A stretch of DNA of 64,000 nt from Trueperella pecoris (lineage in GTDB: Bacteria; Actinomycetota; Actinomycetes; Actinomycetales; Actinomycetaceae): contig NZ_CP053291.1 of the NCBI RefSeq assembly GCF_014926385.1, positions 496,001 through 560,000 of the forward strand, given 5' to 3'. Position numbers and translations under genes: made by a program. Below, piece after piece: positions 1 through 9,788 of the stretch (position 1 is its first letter; every line of letters starts with the position of its first letter). The notes beneath the pieces are model-generated. The model saw only the letters and a program-made list of their open reading frames with translations. It searched no databases and was not told the DNA's origin.

Positions 1-1
1 G

Positions 2-589
2 ATCTACAGCGCCGACGATCCGGTGGGAGCTATTTCGGTCAATTTCGATGCCGAGGTCGCCAAGGACGAAATCGTGCGAGGCGACGGCCGCCTCGGCGCT
101 GCCATTGCCCGCGCCGAAAAGGGCGTAGTTTTCCTGTGGGACTCCCAGCTCAGCGCGTGGTTCGCGTTGCGGGAATCCACCGTGGAGCCGGCCGACACCG
201 CGGGCGCCAAGATCATACTCGGCGCTGTGCCCACGGTTGACTTCCTCGCCCAGCGCGAGCGCCTGCTGACGAGCTCCACCCCGGTGCCGGCCGCGCCCAA
301 GGATGTTCCCGCGGTCACCGTCAATGAAGGCCGAAACCTGCCGGTCACGCTCGCCCTGATTCTGCTCGCCATCGGCGTTCTCGTCGGCTCACTGGTGTGG
401 TTGCGTTCCGAGCGAGACGAATCCGATCCAGAACCCGCCTTGCCCGAGACCGCGCCAGCCATTCGCCGGAAGGGAATCGTTGGCGCGAGAGAATCGAAGA
501 TGAAATTCCGCGATTCGGGCACGAAGGTCAGCGTATACAAGTCACCCAAGAAGAAGGACAAGAATTCCAGTGGACTTTCTGACGATTGA
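2..589 (+). CDS. Hypothetical membrane protein, 5'-truncated by window edge
   Basis: The reading frame is open from the first bases, so the true start lies upstream of the window. The visible 195 residues hold a soluble N-terminal part, a proline/alanine-rich stretch, one clear membrane helix (LALILLAIGVLVGSLVWL) and a short charged tail rich in lysine and serine. I do not recognise a family. It overlaps the GTG start of tsaB by 20 nt, so the two are probably co-transcribed. In related genomes tsaE often precedes tsaB, but nothing here looks like its ATPase motifs. Confidence 0.6.
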   Translation: MYSADDPVGAISVNFDAEVAKDEIVRGDGRLGAAIARAEKGVVFLWDSQLSAWFALRESTVEPADTAGAKIILGAVPTVDFLAQRERLLTSSTPVPAAPKDVPAVTVNEGRNLPVTLALILLAIGVLVGSLVWLRSERDESDPEPALPETAPAIRRKGIVGARESKMKFRDSGTKVSVYKSPKKKDKNSSGLSDD

Positions 590-1238
590 TTCATCGACCG
601 GCATTGAGGTCGGCGTATGCCGTTCCGAGATGGGCCACTATCGTCAACTCGCCGCGTCGTCGTCGGCCTCCACACGCGAGCACGCCGAACAGCTGACGCC
701 GCTGATTCGCACGGTGGTGGATCAGGCAGGCATCGCGCGTCCGGACGCGATCGTGGTGGGCACCGGCCCCGGCGCCTTCACCGGCCTGCGAGCTGGACTC
801 GTGACCGCGCGCACGCTCGCGCGCGCCTGGAACGTGCCCTTGTACGGCCTGTCCACGCTCGAAATCCTTGGCCTCGCCGCTGCCGACCGTGGAGCCCAGG
901 AGGTTGTAGCGATGATCGACGCGCGCCGCAAGGAGGTCTACGCGATGCGCGTGCGTCCGATGGGCGCTGACGACGTCGCCGTGATCGTCGCCGCCGACGT
1001 CATGGCGCCGGCCGACCTCGCCGACCAGCTGCGCCATGAGCCGGCAATCATCGCAGCGATGTCCGCCGATCTGTATCCCGAACTCGATGGCGTTGCGGAG
1101 CGCGCGATCGTGATGCCCACCCCGGTTGTCATGGCTCGCCTGGCTGAGTCGCGGCGCGCCCGCGCCGAAGCGGGGGAGGAGATCGACCTAGGCACCGAGC
1201 CTCAGTACCTGCGCCGCCCCGACATCCACGGGCAGTAG
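570..1238 (+). CDS. tsaB: TsaB, t6A synthesis complex dimerisation subunit
   Basis: This 222-residue protein has the TsaB/YeaZ N-terminal signature (FLTIDSSTGIEVGV) and the glycine-rich VVGTGPGAFTGLRAGL segment of the ASKHA fold. TsaB pairs with TsaD (here at 7.8 kb) and TsaE to transfer threonylcarbamoyl to A37 of ANN-decoding tRNAs; TsaB itself is a non-catalytic scaffold. The GTG start at 570 lies inside the end of the preceding gene, indicating translational coupling. The rimI homologue follows 3 nt after the stop, a common actinobacterial order. Confidence 0.93.
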   Translation: MDFLTIDSSTGIEVGVCRSEMGHYRQLAASSSASTREHAEQLTPLIRTVVDQAGIARPDAIVVGTGPGAFTGLRAGLVTARTLARAWNVPLYGLSTLEILGLAAADRGAQEVVAMIDARRKEVYAMRVRPMGADDVAVIVAADVMAPADLADQLRHEPAIIAAMSADLYPELDGVAERAIVMPTPVVMARLAESRRARAEAGEEIDLGTEPQYLRRPDIHGQ

Positions 1239-1241
1239 ACG

Positions 1242-1775
1242 TTGAGTCCACTCTCGCCGCCTCCGGGCGGAACCGAGCCCGGCGGGACGCCGATCCCTGC
1301 TACACCGGCCCCGGCCGGCCTCGCGCTGATCCGCCCGGCTGCATCGTGGTGGCGAAAACTTGCGGCATTCGATGCGGCGAACTTCGGCCTTGATTCCTGG
1401 CCGGAGGCCGTGTGGGAGGCGGAACTGTGCGCCATAGACCGCAGCTACCTCGCCCTCGTCGCCGACCCGGGACCCATTCGCCCCGAGGGGCGCGTGGTGG
1501 GGCTCGGAGGCATCTCGCACGGTCCCGAGGCCGAGCTGCTCACCATCGCGATCGACGAACACCTGCGCGGGCGCGGCCTTGGGGCGTTCCTCCTGGGACA
1601 TCTGCTTGAGATTCCGCGCGCGCACCGAGCCGAGGCCGTCTTCCTCGAAGTACGGTCCGCCGACGCCGGAGCGCAGCGCCTCTACGAGCGCGCCGGCTTC
1701 TACACGGTGGGTTTACGCAAGAAGTATTACCACGACGACGACGCCGTGTTGATGCGACTGGACCTGGCCCGGTAA
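1242..1775 (+). CDS. rimI: RimI-like ribosomal-protein-alanine N-acetyltransferase
   Basis: GNAT-fold acetyltransferase of 177 residues. The acetyl-CoA pyrophosphate loop is visible as HLRGRGLGAFLLGHLLE, followed by the typical VRSADAGAQRLYERAGFYTVGLRKKYY ending of RimI. The family acetylates the N-terminal alanine of ribosomal protein S18, and some members act on other proteins. The start is taken as TTG at 1242, just after the tsaB stop; the first 30 residues are proline-rich and unconserved, so a later start is possible. The tsaB-rimI pairing supports the call. Confidence 0.82.
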   Translation: MSPLSPPPGGTEPGGTPIPATPAPAGLALIRPAASWWRKLAAFDAANFGLDSWPEAVWEAELCAIDRSYLALVADPGPIRPEGRVVGLGGISHGPEAELLTIAIDEHLRGRGLGAFLLGHLLEIPRAHRAEAVFLEVRSADAGAQRLYERAGFYTVGLRKKYYHDDDAVLMRLDLAR

Positions 1776-1783
1776 CTGGCCCC

Positions 1784-1796
1784 GACGGCGTCGTGA
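1784..1796 (+). repeat. Dispersed 11-mer GACGGCGTCGT, copy 1
   Basis: Exact GACGGCGTCGT followed by GA, 9 nt after the rimI stop. It has no inverted partner nearby, so it is not simply half of a terminator. It belongs to the dispersed family described in the findings. Confidence 0.8.
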
Positions 1797-2008
1797 GAGT
1801 TGCCTGTGGGGCGGCCGAGCACGCCGGGCGAATAACGCACCCGTAATCTCACGAAAATCAAGGTTTACGGGCGCTTGGCGGGAATCCGTTGATTCGGTGC
1901 GACTTCCTGAGCGCGTGTCGCAAAAATGCTGCTGTGATCGCGGATAAAAACAGTCCAAGAATGGCCAAATCTAGGCCGTTCGGGCGATATATCAAGGGCA
2001 AGTTTTGA

Positions 2009-2022
2009 TAGATTCGAACTCG
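2009..2022 (+). promoter_or_regulatory. Leaderless promoter of sdhCAB
   Basis: A -10 hexamer TAGATT (2009-2014) is followed by 7 nt and then the GTG start at 2022. No Shine-Dalgarno is visible before this GTG. The spacing would put the transcript start at or next to the start codon. Confidence 0.55.
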
Positions 2023-2747
2023 TGGCTACTTCAACTGTTGATCATGTTAAAGGCCGTCGAACCACCGTCGCTTTGAAAATCGCGATGGCCGTGACGGGCC
2101 TGTTTTTTGTCCTATTCCTCCTCATGCACATGTACGGAAATCTCAAGATGTTCGTCGGTGCTGAGGCATACGATGGCTACGCGCATTGGATGCGCACGAT
2201 CCTCTACCCGGTCCTCCCGCATGAGGGCACGCTGTGGGTCCTGCGCTTCGTGCTGCTCGCCTCTGTTCTTATCCACGCCTACGCAGCGATCAAGCTCTGG
2301 GCCCGCGCCGGCGGTGCCCGCGGCCAGGCCTACAAGGTAAACGCTGGCAAGAAGGTCACCTTCTCCCACTCCTACACGGGCTCCCTCATGCGTTGGGGCG
2401 GCATCGCACTTGCCTTCTTCATCGTTTTCCACATCCTGCAGTTCACTTCCCTTCACGTGAACGCGATCGGCGGGACCCACGCCGACTATGTGGCGATGGG
2501 CCCCTACCACCGCATGCTCGGTTCTTTCCAGATGGAGAACTGGTGGGTTTACGTCGTGTACCTGATCGCGATTGCCGCGCTGTCCTTCCACATCCACCAC
2601 GGTGTGTGGTCGGCGCTGGCCACCCTCGGCCTGTCGCGCACCAGCCGCGAGAAGGCCTACAAGGTCGTCGCTAACCTGGCTGCACTTGCGGTCTTCGTTG
2701 GCTTCATGACACCGCCCACCGCGATCCTCTTCGGCATCATTTCTTAA
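2022..2747 (+). CDS. sdhC: Succinate dehydrogenase cytochrome b subunit (b558 family)
   Basis: Membrane anchor of 241 residues with about five hydrophobic helices, matching the single-subunit b558 type that carries haem and binds menaquinone. Histidines fall within helices (for example LLMHMYGNLKMF, FHILQFTSLH, FHIHHGVWSAL), as expected for haem ligation. No sdhD follows, consistent with this type. It is the first gene of sdhCAB: the stop lies 15 nt before sdhA, with a strong AGGAGG in the gap. The GTG start appears leaderless. Confidence 0.92.
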   Translation: MATSTVDHVKGRRTTVALKIAMAVTGLFFVLFLLMHMYGNLKMFVGAEAYDGYAHWMRTILYPVLPHEGTLWVLRFVLLASVLIHAYAAIKLWARAGGARGQAYKVNAGKKVTFSHSYTGSLMRWGGIALAFFIVFHILQFTSLHVNAIGGTHADYVAMGPYHRMLGSFQMENWWVYVVYLIAIAALSFHIHHGVWSALATLGLSRTSREKAYKVVANLAALAVFVGFMTPPTAILFGIIS

Positions 2748-2762
2748 GGAGGAGGAAAGAAA

Positions 2763-4729
<1,967 letters not shown>

Positions 4730-4733
<4 letters not shown>

Positions 4734-5473
4734 AAATTAACCTCGAATTTTGGCGTCAGGATGGCTCTAAGGACTCGGGCCATTTCGACACCCACACTCT
4801 CAACGACGTTGACGATACGGCCTCCTTCTTGGAGATGCTCGATCAGCTCAACGAGGAGTTGTTTGCCGAGGGCAAGGAGCCCGTGGCGTTCGACTCCGAC
4901 TGCCGTGAGGGCATCTGCGGTCAGTGTGGCATCGTCATCAACGGCGATCCGCACGGCCCGAAGGTGACCACGACCTGCCAGTTGCACATGCGCACTTTCA
5001 AGGATGGCGACACGATCACGATCGAACCATGGCGTTCGGCAGCCTTCCCAGTGCTGAAGGATCTTGTTGTTGACCGTTCCGCTCTGGACCGCATTGTCCA
5101 GGCCGGTGGCTACATTTCGGTCAACACGGGGGCTGCGCCAGATGCGCACTCGGTTCCGGTTCCCAAGGAGCATGCCGACCGCGCCTTCGAAGCTGCCGCC
5201 TGCATCGGCTGTGGCGCATGCGTGGCTGCGTGCCCGAATGGTTCGGCCATGCTGTTCACCTCGGCCAAGGTTCTCCACCTCGGTCTGCTCCCGCAGGGGC
5301 AGCCCGAGCGTTACGACCGTGTCGTCAACATGCTCGCCCAGCACGATGCTGAAGGTTTCGGCGGCTGTACCAACGTCGGCGCTTGCCATGAGGCTTGCCC
5401 GAAGGAGGTCCCGCTTGAGCTGATTTCGCTGCTGAACCGCGAGTTGATGAAGGCTCAGGTGCACGGCCGCTAA
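4730..5473 (+). CDS. sdhB: Succinate dehydrogenase iron-sulfur subunit
   Basis: Iron-sulfur subunit of 247 residues that carries electrons from SdhA to the quinone site. The [2Fe-2S] ligands are C58, C63, C66 and C83 (CREGICGQC...C). Two further cysteine groups, [13 protein letters not shown] and [13 protein letters not shown], bind the [4Fe-4S] and [3Fe-4S] clusters. The GTG start at 4730 overlaps the sdhA stop. The operon ends at the hairpin at 5528-5557. Confidence 0.95.
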
Positions 5474-5527
5474 GGCGATTTCGCCGGTGAGCTGGTAGCT
5501 CGCAGGTCAACAACTGAATACCACAGG

Positions 5528-5557
5528 GTGCCTCCCTCGCTGATGCGGGGGAGGCAC
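5528..5557 (+). terminator. Hairpin terminator of sdhCAB
   Basis: A 13-bp stem (GTGCCTCCCTCGC pairing with GCGGGGGAGGCAC, one wobble) with loop TGAT lies 54 nt after sdhB. There is no T-tract, which is common for actinobacterial terminators. Confidence 0.75.
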
Positions 5558-5585
5558 GTGGCGTGTGGGCCTGCTCCGGCACCCG

Positions 5586-5611
5586 GGTTGCCGGGCGAGG
5601 TTGCCGGGCTA
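5586..5611. repeat. 13-bp tandem repeat
   Basis: GGTTGCCGGGCGA is followed directly by GGTTGCCGGGCTA, with a third partial unit GGTTGG. It lies in the non-coding gap between sdhB and metS. No gene is seen between 5558 and 5816. Confidence 0.5.
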
Positions 5612-5771
5612 GGTTGGCCAGCCGACAACCCCAGGTGCGGGGCCCTGCCCGGCGGGCACGCTCAGGTGCCAGCCGCACCTGCCAAAAGCTGTGAGATTTT
5701 GTGGAATTTCGGCATGTGTGTTCAGCAAAAACCAAATACTCACAGGATTTGGTGGCGGTGAGCGCAAAGCA

Positions 5772-5808
5772 GGGGCCGGCATGCGGATAACGCCCGCATG
5801 CCGGCCCC
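5772..5808 (-). terminator. Strong hairpin downstream of metPS
   Basis: A perfect 14-bp stem (GGGGCCGGCATGCG with CGCATGCCGGCCCC) around a 9-nt loop sits 8 nt past the metS stop. It faces sdhB convergently and can serve both strands. Confidence 0.8.
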
Positions 5809-5816
5809 CAGCTTAC

Positions 5817-5921
5817 TTATTCAGCGTTGGTTGCCCTCACGTGGTGGACGATTGCGGCGGCGAGGCCGCCCCAAACGGTGACGAGGGCGATGATCATCAT
5901 GACGATGGCGGAAGTTCCCAT
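5817..5921 (-). CDS. metS: MetS-type small subunit of the NSS importer
   Basis: A 34-residue ORF, MGTSAIVMMIIALVTVWGG... ending in VHHVRATNAE. It is one hydrophobic helix with a short charged tail. It starts 9 nt after the metP stop, behind AAGGAGCCACC, an excellent ribosome binding site that overlaps the metP stop region. In Corynebacterium glutamicum a small protein, MetS, encoded directly after MetP is needed for methionine/alanine import. Size, topology and position here all match that family. Confidence 0.85.
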   Translation of the reverse strand: MGTSAIVMMIIALVTVWGGLAAAIVHHVRATNAE

Positions 5922-5930
5922 GGTGGCTCC

Positions 5931-7520
5931 TTAAAACTGCTCGGAAGGCTGGGCGGGAGTAGATGCTGGCCTGCTCGGCTTTGATTCGAGCGAAGCGCCG
6001 GCCTCGTGGAATACGACGGGATCGTAGTCGTCAACTGGCGTGCGCCAGGGGACGAAGGCCAGCACGAAGGAAACGAACGCGACGCCGACGATCATGAACC
6101 ATCCGTACTGGTAGACGAACGTTTCGGGGTAGTCGCCGTAGCCTTCGGTGATGAGGCTGTAGCCGGTCAGGACGAGTGTGAGGGCAAGGATGCCCGGCGT
6201 GACGACGCCAACGAGCGCATACCACCACGTGCCGAGTTTCAGCGACGAGTAGTGGTTGAGGTGCTGGCGCAGAACGGGGAGTTTCTTGGCGATGAAGGTC
6301 ACGAGGAAGGTCATGAGGATCGCTGCCGTGACGATGCCCAGTTCGTTGATGAACTTGTCGACCACGTCGAGGGCGTTGAGGCCGTTCGATGTGGAAAAGA
6401 CGAAGACGGAGGCGAGGCCGGATAGGCCGGTGGCGGTCAGCGAGGCGAGCCGGCGGCCGAGCGCGAACTTCTCTTGGAGGGCGGCGGAGACCACCTGGAT
6501 GAGCGACACGAGGGAAGTGAATCCCGCGATGACGAGGGAGGCGAAGAACAGCACGCCGAAGAGGGGCCCACCGGGCATGAGCGAGATGATCGCAGGGAAG
6601 GTGACGAAGGACAGGATTGGTCCAGTGATTCCCTCGAGATCTCCCACGCCGACGCCCTGCTGGGTGGCCATGTATCCGAGGGTCGCGAAGACACCGATGC
6701 CTGCGAGGATCTCGAAGGAGGAGTTCGCCAGGCCGGTGACGAGGCCGGTTGAGGTGACGTTGGTACGTTTGCCGAGGTAGCTCGAGTAAGTGAGCATGAT
6801 GCCGAAGGCCACGGACAGCGAGAAGAAGATCTGGGAGTAGGCGGCGATCCAGACCTGTGGGTCGGCGAGGGCGGCCCAGTTGGGAGTGAAGAAGGCATCG
6901 AGGCCGGCGGTGGCGCCGGGGAGGAAGAGGGCCCGGATGACGAGGGCCGCGAAGATCACGATGAGGAAGGGGATGAAGAAGCGGGAGATCCTCTCGAGGC
7001 CGCGCGTGACTCCGAGTGCGATGACGATGGCGGCGGCCGTCCAGACGGCCACGAGCGGCCAGAAGATGCCGGGCACGACGTTGGCGCCTTCGCCGGGTGC
7101 GGAGAGCTGGAGGAAGTCTCCGACGAAGAAGTTCAGTGTGTCGCTTCCCCAGGCCTCGTTGAAGGAGAAGAACATGTATCGCACGGCCCAGGCCAGGATG
7201 ACCGCGTAGTAGGTCATGATGACGAGGGAAATGACGACCTGGAACCACCCGAGCGCCTCCCACTTTTTGGAGATGCGCCGGAAGACGGCTGGCGAGGAGC
7301 CGCGATAGCGGTGGCCGAGCGAGTAGTCCAGTAGCAGGATGGGGATTCCGGCGGTGAGCAGCGCTACGAGATAGGGGATGAGGAAGGCTCCGCCGCCGTT
7401 GGTGTAGGCGACGCCGGGGAAGCGCCAGATGTTTCCTAGGCCGATTGCTGATCCGACTGCGGCGAGGATGAAGCCGTATTGGCCGCTCCATTGTTCGCGT
7501 TTCGTGTGTGGTTGGTTCAT
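5931..7520 (-). CDS. metP: MetP-like sodium-dependent amino-acid importer (NSS family)
   Basis: Sodium- and amino-acid-coupled symporter of 529 residues with about 12 membrane helices. The family signature is visible at the N-terminus (YGFILAAVGSAIGLGNIWRFPG, the sodium-site helix 1). The start is the ATG at 7520 (MNQPHTKREQW), preceded by AAGGGAGAACAGAGC; an upstream in-frame start would add 35 unconserved residues. Pairing with metS suggests import of methionine and/or alanine, inferred from the characterised C. glutamicum pair. It has no divergent partner; tsaD lies upstream on the other strand. Confidence 0.88.
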   Translation of the reverse strand: MNQPHTKREQWSGQYGFILAAVGSAIGLGNIWRFPGVAYTNGGGAFLIPYLVALLTAGIPILLLDYSLGHRYRGSSPAVFRRISKKWEALGWFQVVISLVIMTYYAVILAWAVRYMFFSFNEAWGSDTLNFFVGDFLQLSAPGEGANVVPGIFWPLVAVWTAAAIVIALGVTRGLERISRFFIPFLIVIFAALVIRALFLPGATAGLDAFFTPNWAALADPQVWIAAYSQIFFSLSVAFGIMLTYSSYLGKRTNVTSTGLVTGLANSSFEILAGIGVFATLGYMATQQGVGVGDLEGITGPILSFVTFPAIISLMPGGPLFGVLFFASLVIAGFTSLVSLIQVVSAALQEKFALGRRLASLTATGLSGLASVFVFSTSNGLNALDVVDKFINELGIVTAAILMTFLVTFIAKKLPVLRQHLNHYSSLKLGTWWYALVGVVTPGILALTLVLTGYSLITEGYGDYPETFVYQYGWFMIVGVAFVSFVLAFVPWRTPVDDYDPVVFHEAGASLESKPSRPASTPAQPSEQF

Positions 7521-7546
7521 GCTCTGTTCTCCCTTGTGTGGCGGAT

Positions 7547-7573
7547 GTGATGCCTCGTGCGGCGAGGTGTCAC
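7547..7573. repeat. Interrupted hairpin in the metP leader
   Basis: GTGA, 3 nt, CTCG, 5 nt, CGAG, 3 nt, TCAC: a symmetric stem with an internal loop about 27 nt upstream of the metP start. It is too small for a SAM riboswitch. It could be an operator or leader hairpin. Confidence 0.3.
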
Positions 7574-7679
7574 AGATATTGACTCGATTTTTGCGGTGTT
7601 CGGCCAAATTCTCGTAGGTGACCATATTGTGGACGGTGATTCCGTTGTGTGAAACGCCCGTCGGCTCGGTTGTGAGTTT

Positions 7680-7692
7680 TCACGACGCCGTC
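7680..7692 (-). repeat. Dispersed 11-mer, copy 2
   Basis: Minus-strand GACGGCGTCGTGA, followed on that strand by AAAAC. It lies between the divergent metP and tsaD. Confidence 0.8.
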
Positions 7693-7798
7693 CGCCCGCT
7701 CTACGAGATCGCTCGCGCTGGGCGCGGGCCCGCTGGCCGTCAAGCCCGCCAGCGCTATGATTCCGCGCACCAAGCAAGGTGTCTGGGGTGAGGAGCGG

Positions 7799-7812
7799 TA
7801 GAGTATTGCCCG
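7799..7812 (+). promoter_or_regulatory. Leaderless promoter of tsaD
   Basis: The -10 hexamer TAGAGT (in GGTAGAGT, 7799-7804) is followed by 7 nt and the GTG at 7812. This geometry supports GTG 7812 as the start over the upstream GTG at 7779 or TTG at 7806. Confidence 0.5.
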
Positions 7813-8855
7813 TGAATGAACTAATTCTTGGAATTGAAACCTCGTGTGATGAGACGGGTATTGCTCTTGTTCGTAACGGCGAACTGCTCGCGGATGTGAC
7901 GGCGACCTCGATGGATGAATTTGCGCGCTATGGTGGCATCATCCCGGAGATCGCCTCGCGCGCTCACCTGGAGTCGTTCATTCCCACGCTCGATGCCGCC
8001 CTGGAGCAGGCAGGCGTCACTTTGGATGAGGTCGATGCGATTGCCGTGACGGCCGGACCGGGGCTGGTTGGCCCGCTGACCATTGGCGTTTCCGCTGCGA
8101 AGGCGCTGGCGCTCGCGCTTGATAAGCCGCTTTACGGGGTTAACCACATTGTGGGGCACATTGCCGTCGACCAGCTCGTTCACGGCGATTTCCCGGACCG
8201 TTTCATTGGTCTGGTGGTCTCCGGTGGGCATTCCCACCTGCTGAAGATCGATAATATTGCCAACACGATTGAGGAGCTGGGTGGAACGCTGGACGACGCC
8301 GCCGGTGAGGCCTTCGACAAGGTCGGCCGTCTGCTTGACCTGCCCTACCCGGGTGGTCCGCATATTGATCGCTTGTCTCAGCAGGGTGACCCGCACGCGA
8401 TTAAGTTCCCCCGTGGCCTCTCTCGCGGAAAGGACAAGGTTTCCCATCAGTACGACTACTCGTTTTCGGGGGTGAAGACGGCTGTTGCTCGCCACGTCGA
8501 GGGTCTCCAGGCTCGCGGCGAGGAGCTGCCGAAGGCGGACATCGCGGCGAGTTTCTCGTTTGCGGTGTGTGACGTGTTGGTGGAGAAGGCGTTTGCCGCA
8601 TGCCAGACGCACGGATGCGACACGCTCGTGGTCGGCGGTGGTTTTTCGGCAAACTCGATGCTGCGTGCCATGGCTGACGAGCGGGCGAAGGAGCTCGGTG
8701 TCACCGTGCGCATCCCTCCGATCCGCTACTGCACCGATAACGGCGCGATGATTGCGGCCCTGGGATGGTCGGTGGCCAATAGCGGCGAAGTTTCGTCGCC
8801 GCTGGACATCACGGTCAACACGGGTCTGCCTCGTGAGACGATCGTGGTTCGCTAA
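7812..8855 (+). CDS. tsaD: TsaD, threonylcarbamoyltransferase for t6A
   Basis: Catalytic subunit (347 residues from GTG 7812) that joins threonylcarbamoyl-AMP to A37 of tRNA, working with TsaB (570-1238). It begins with the family hallmark LILGIETSCDETGIAL. The metal-binding HxxxH is seen as NHIVGHIA. The ASKHA phosphate loops are VVSGGHSHLL and VVGGGFSANSMLR, followed by DNGAMIAALG. In many actinobacteria tsaD directly follows rimI; here sdhCAB and metPS lie between them. Confidence 0.95.
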   Translation: MNELILGIETSCDETGIALVRNGELLADVTATSMDEFARYGGIIPEIASRAHLESFIPTLDAALEQAGVTLDEVDAIAVTAGPGLVGPLTIGVSAAKALALALDKPLYGVNHIVGHIAVDQLVHGDFPDRFIGLVVSGGHSHLLKIDNIANTIEELGGTLDDAAGEAFDKVGRLLDLPYPGGPHIDRLSQQGDPHAIKFPRGLSRGKDKVSHQYDYSFSGVKTAVARHVEGLQARGEELPKADIAASFSFAVCDVLVEKAFAACQTHGCDTLVVGGGFSANSMLRAMADERAKELGVTVRIPPIRYCTDNGAMIAALGWSVANSGEVSSPLDITVNTGLPRETIVVR

Positions 8856-8865
8856 TTGGCGAGAA

Positions 8866-8906
8866 AACGACGCCGTCTGTGGCCCCGGCTGGCAGACGGC
8901 GTCGTT
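8866..8906. terminator. Convergent terminator built from two 11-mer copies
   Basis: AACGACGCCGTC (8866-8877) and GACGGCGTCGTT (8895-8906) are perfect inverted copies, 12-bp arms around a 17-nt loop. They lie between the convergent tsaD and ZIP genes, 10 nt from each stop. Both arms are exact members of the dispersed repeat (copies 3 and 4). Confidence 0.85.
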
Positions 8907-8915
8907 AGTTGATTT

Positions 8916-9737
8916 CTAGAGCAAAAGCAGTGAGAGAGCCATGACGGCCATGCCAGCGATGAGGCCGAAGATCGCGTGATGGTGCTTGCCGAATTTTTCG
9001 GCCGATGGCAGTAGCTCGTCGAGCGAAATGTAGACCATGACGCCGGCGACGGCGGCGAGGGTGACGCCGAAGATGGTGTCGTTCATGACTTCGCGCAAGA
9101 TGAGGTAACCCAGGACGGCGCCGACTGGCTCGGATAGGCCGGAGGCGAAGGACAAGCCGAAGGCCTTCTTGCGTGAGCCGGTTGCGAAGTATATCGGCAC
9201 AGAGACGGCGATACCTTCGGGGATGTTGTGGATCGCGATGGCGATAGCGATAGGTACCGCTGTCTCGATGTCGTAAAGGCCGGAGACGAAGGTGGCGAAG
9301 CCTTCGGGGAAATTGTGAATGGCCAGCGCTAGGGCCGTCATGACGCCCATCCGCATGAGTTTGGCCTGGGTTTCGCCTTCTTTTTTGATGACGAGTGTCG
9401 GCTCGCCGGGGGAGGAGAGAAAGTCTGTTGAGGTGTGGAACTCGTGGGGGTTGGAGACCTCCGGCACGAGCCAGTCGATGACGGCAATGACGCCGATGCC
9501 TGCGAAGAACCCTGCGACGGTGAGCCACTGAGCGCTCGTGTTGCCGCCGAGGATCTCGGTTGCCGTGGGCATCATTTCAGTGAAGGACACGTACAACATG
9601 ACACCGGCCGAGAATCCCAGTGCGAGGGAGAGCAGACGCGGTGTTGGTTTGCGGATGAGGAAGGCGATTGCTGCGCCGATTCCGGTGGCCAAACCGGCGA
9701 GCACGGTCAGCGCGAGTGCAAAGATTTCATTCGGCAT
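8916..9737 (-). CDS. zupT: ZIP-family divalent metal transporter (ZupT-like)
   Basis: ZIP transporter of 273 residues with about eight membrane helices. The two metal-site motifs sit in consecutive helices: HNFPEGFATF and HNIPEGIAVS. Such proteins import zinc and sometimes iron or manganese into the cytoplasm. It converges with tsaD and lies downstream of the methyltransferase gene on the same strand with a gap of 51 nt, so it may be read from the same promoter. The true substrate cannot be told from sequence. Confidence 0.88.
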   Translation of the reverse strand: MPNEIFALALTVLAGLATGIGAAIAFLIRKPTPRLLSLALGFSAGVMLYVSFTEMMPTATEILGGNTSAQWLTVAGFFAGIGVIAVIDWLVPEVSNPHEFHTSTDFLSSPGEPTLVIKKEGETQAKLMRMGVMTALALAIHNFPEGFATFVSGLYDIETAVPIAIAIAIHNIPEGIAVSVPIYFATGSRKKAFGLSFASGLSEPVGAVLGYLILREVMNDTIFGVTLAAVAGVMVYISLDELLPSAEKFGKHHHAIFGLIAGMAVMALSLLLL

Positions 9738-9788
9738 GGATCCCTCGTTTCGGTTTGCCGAAAAGTCTTCTGGGTATTGCCGCGCAAG

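Noticed and set aside
7521-7660. A SAM or other riboswitch in front of metP
   Set aside because: The leader is short and lacks the conserved cores of SAM-I/II/IV types; only a small interrupted hairpin is seen.
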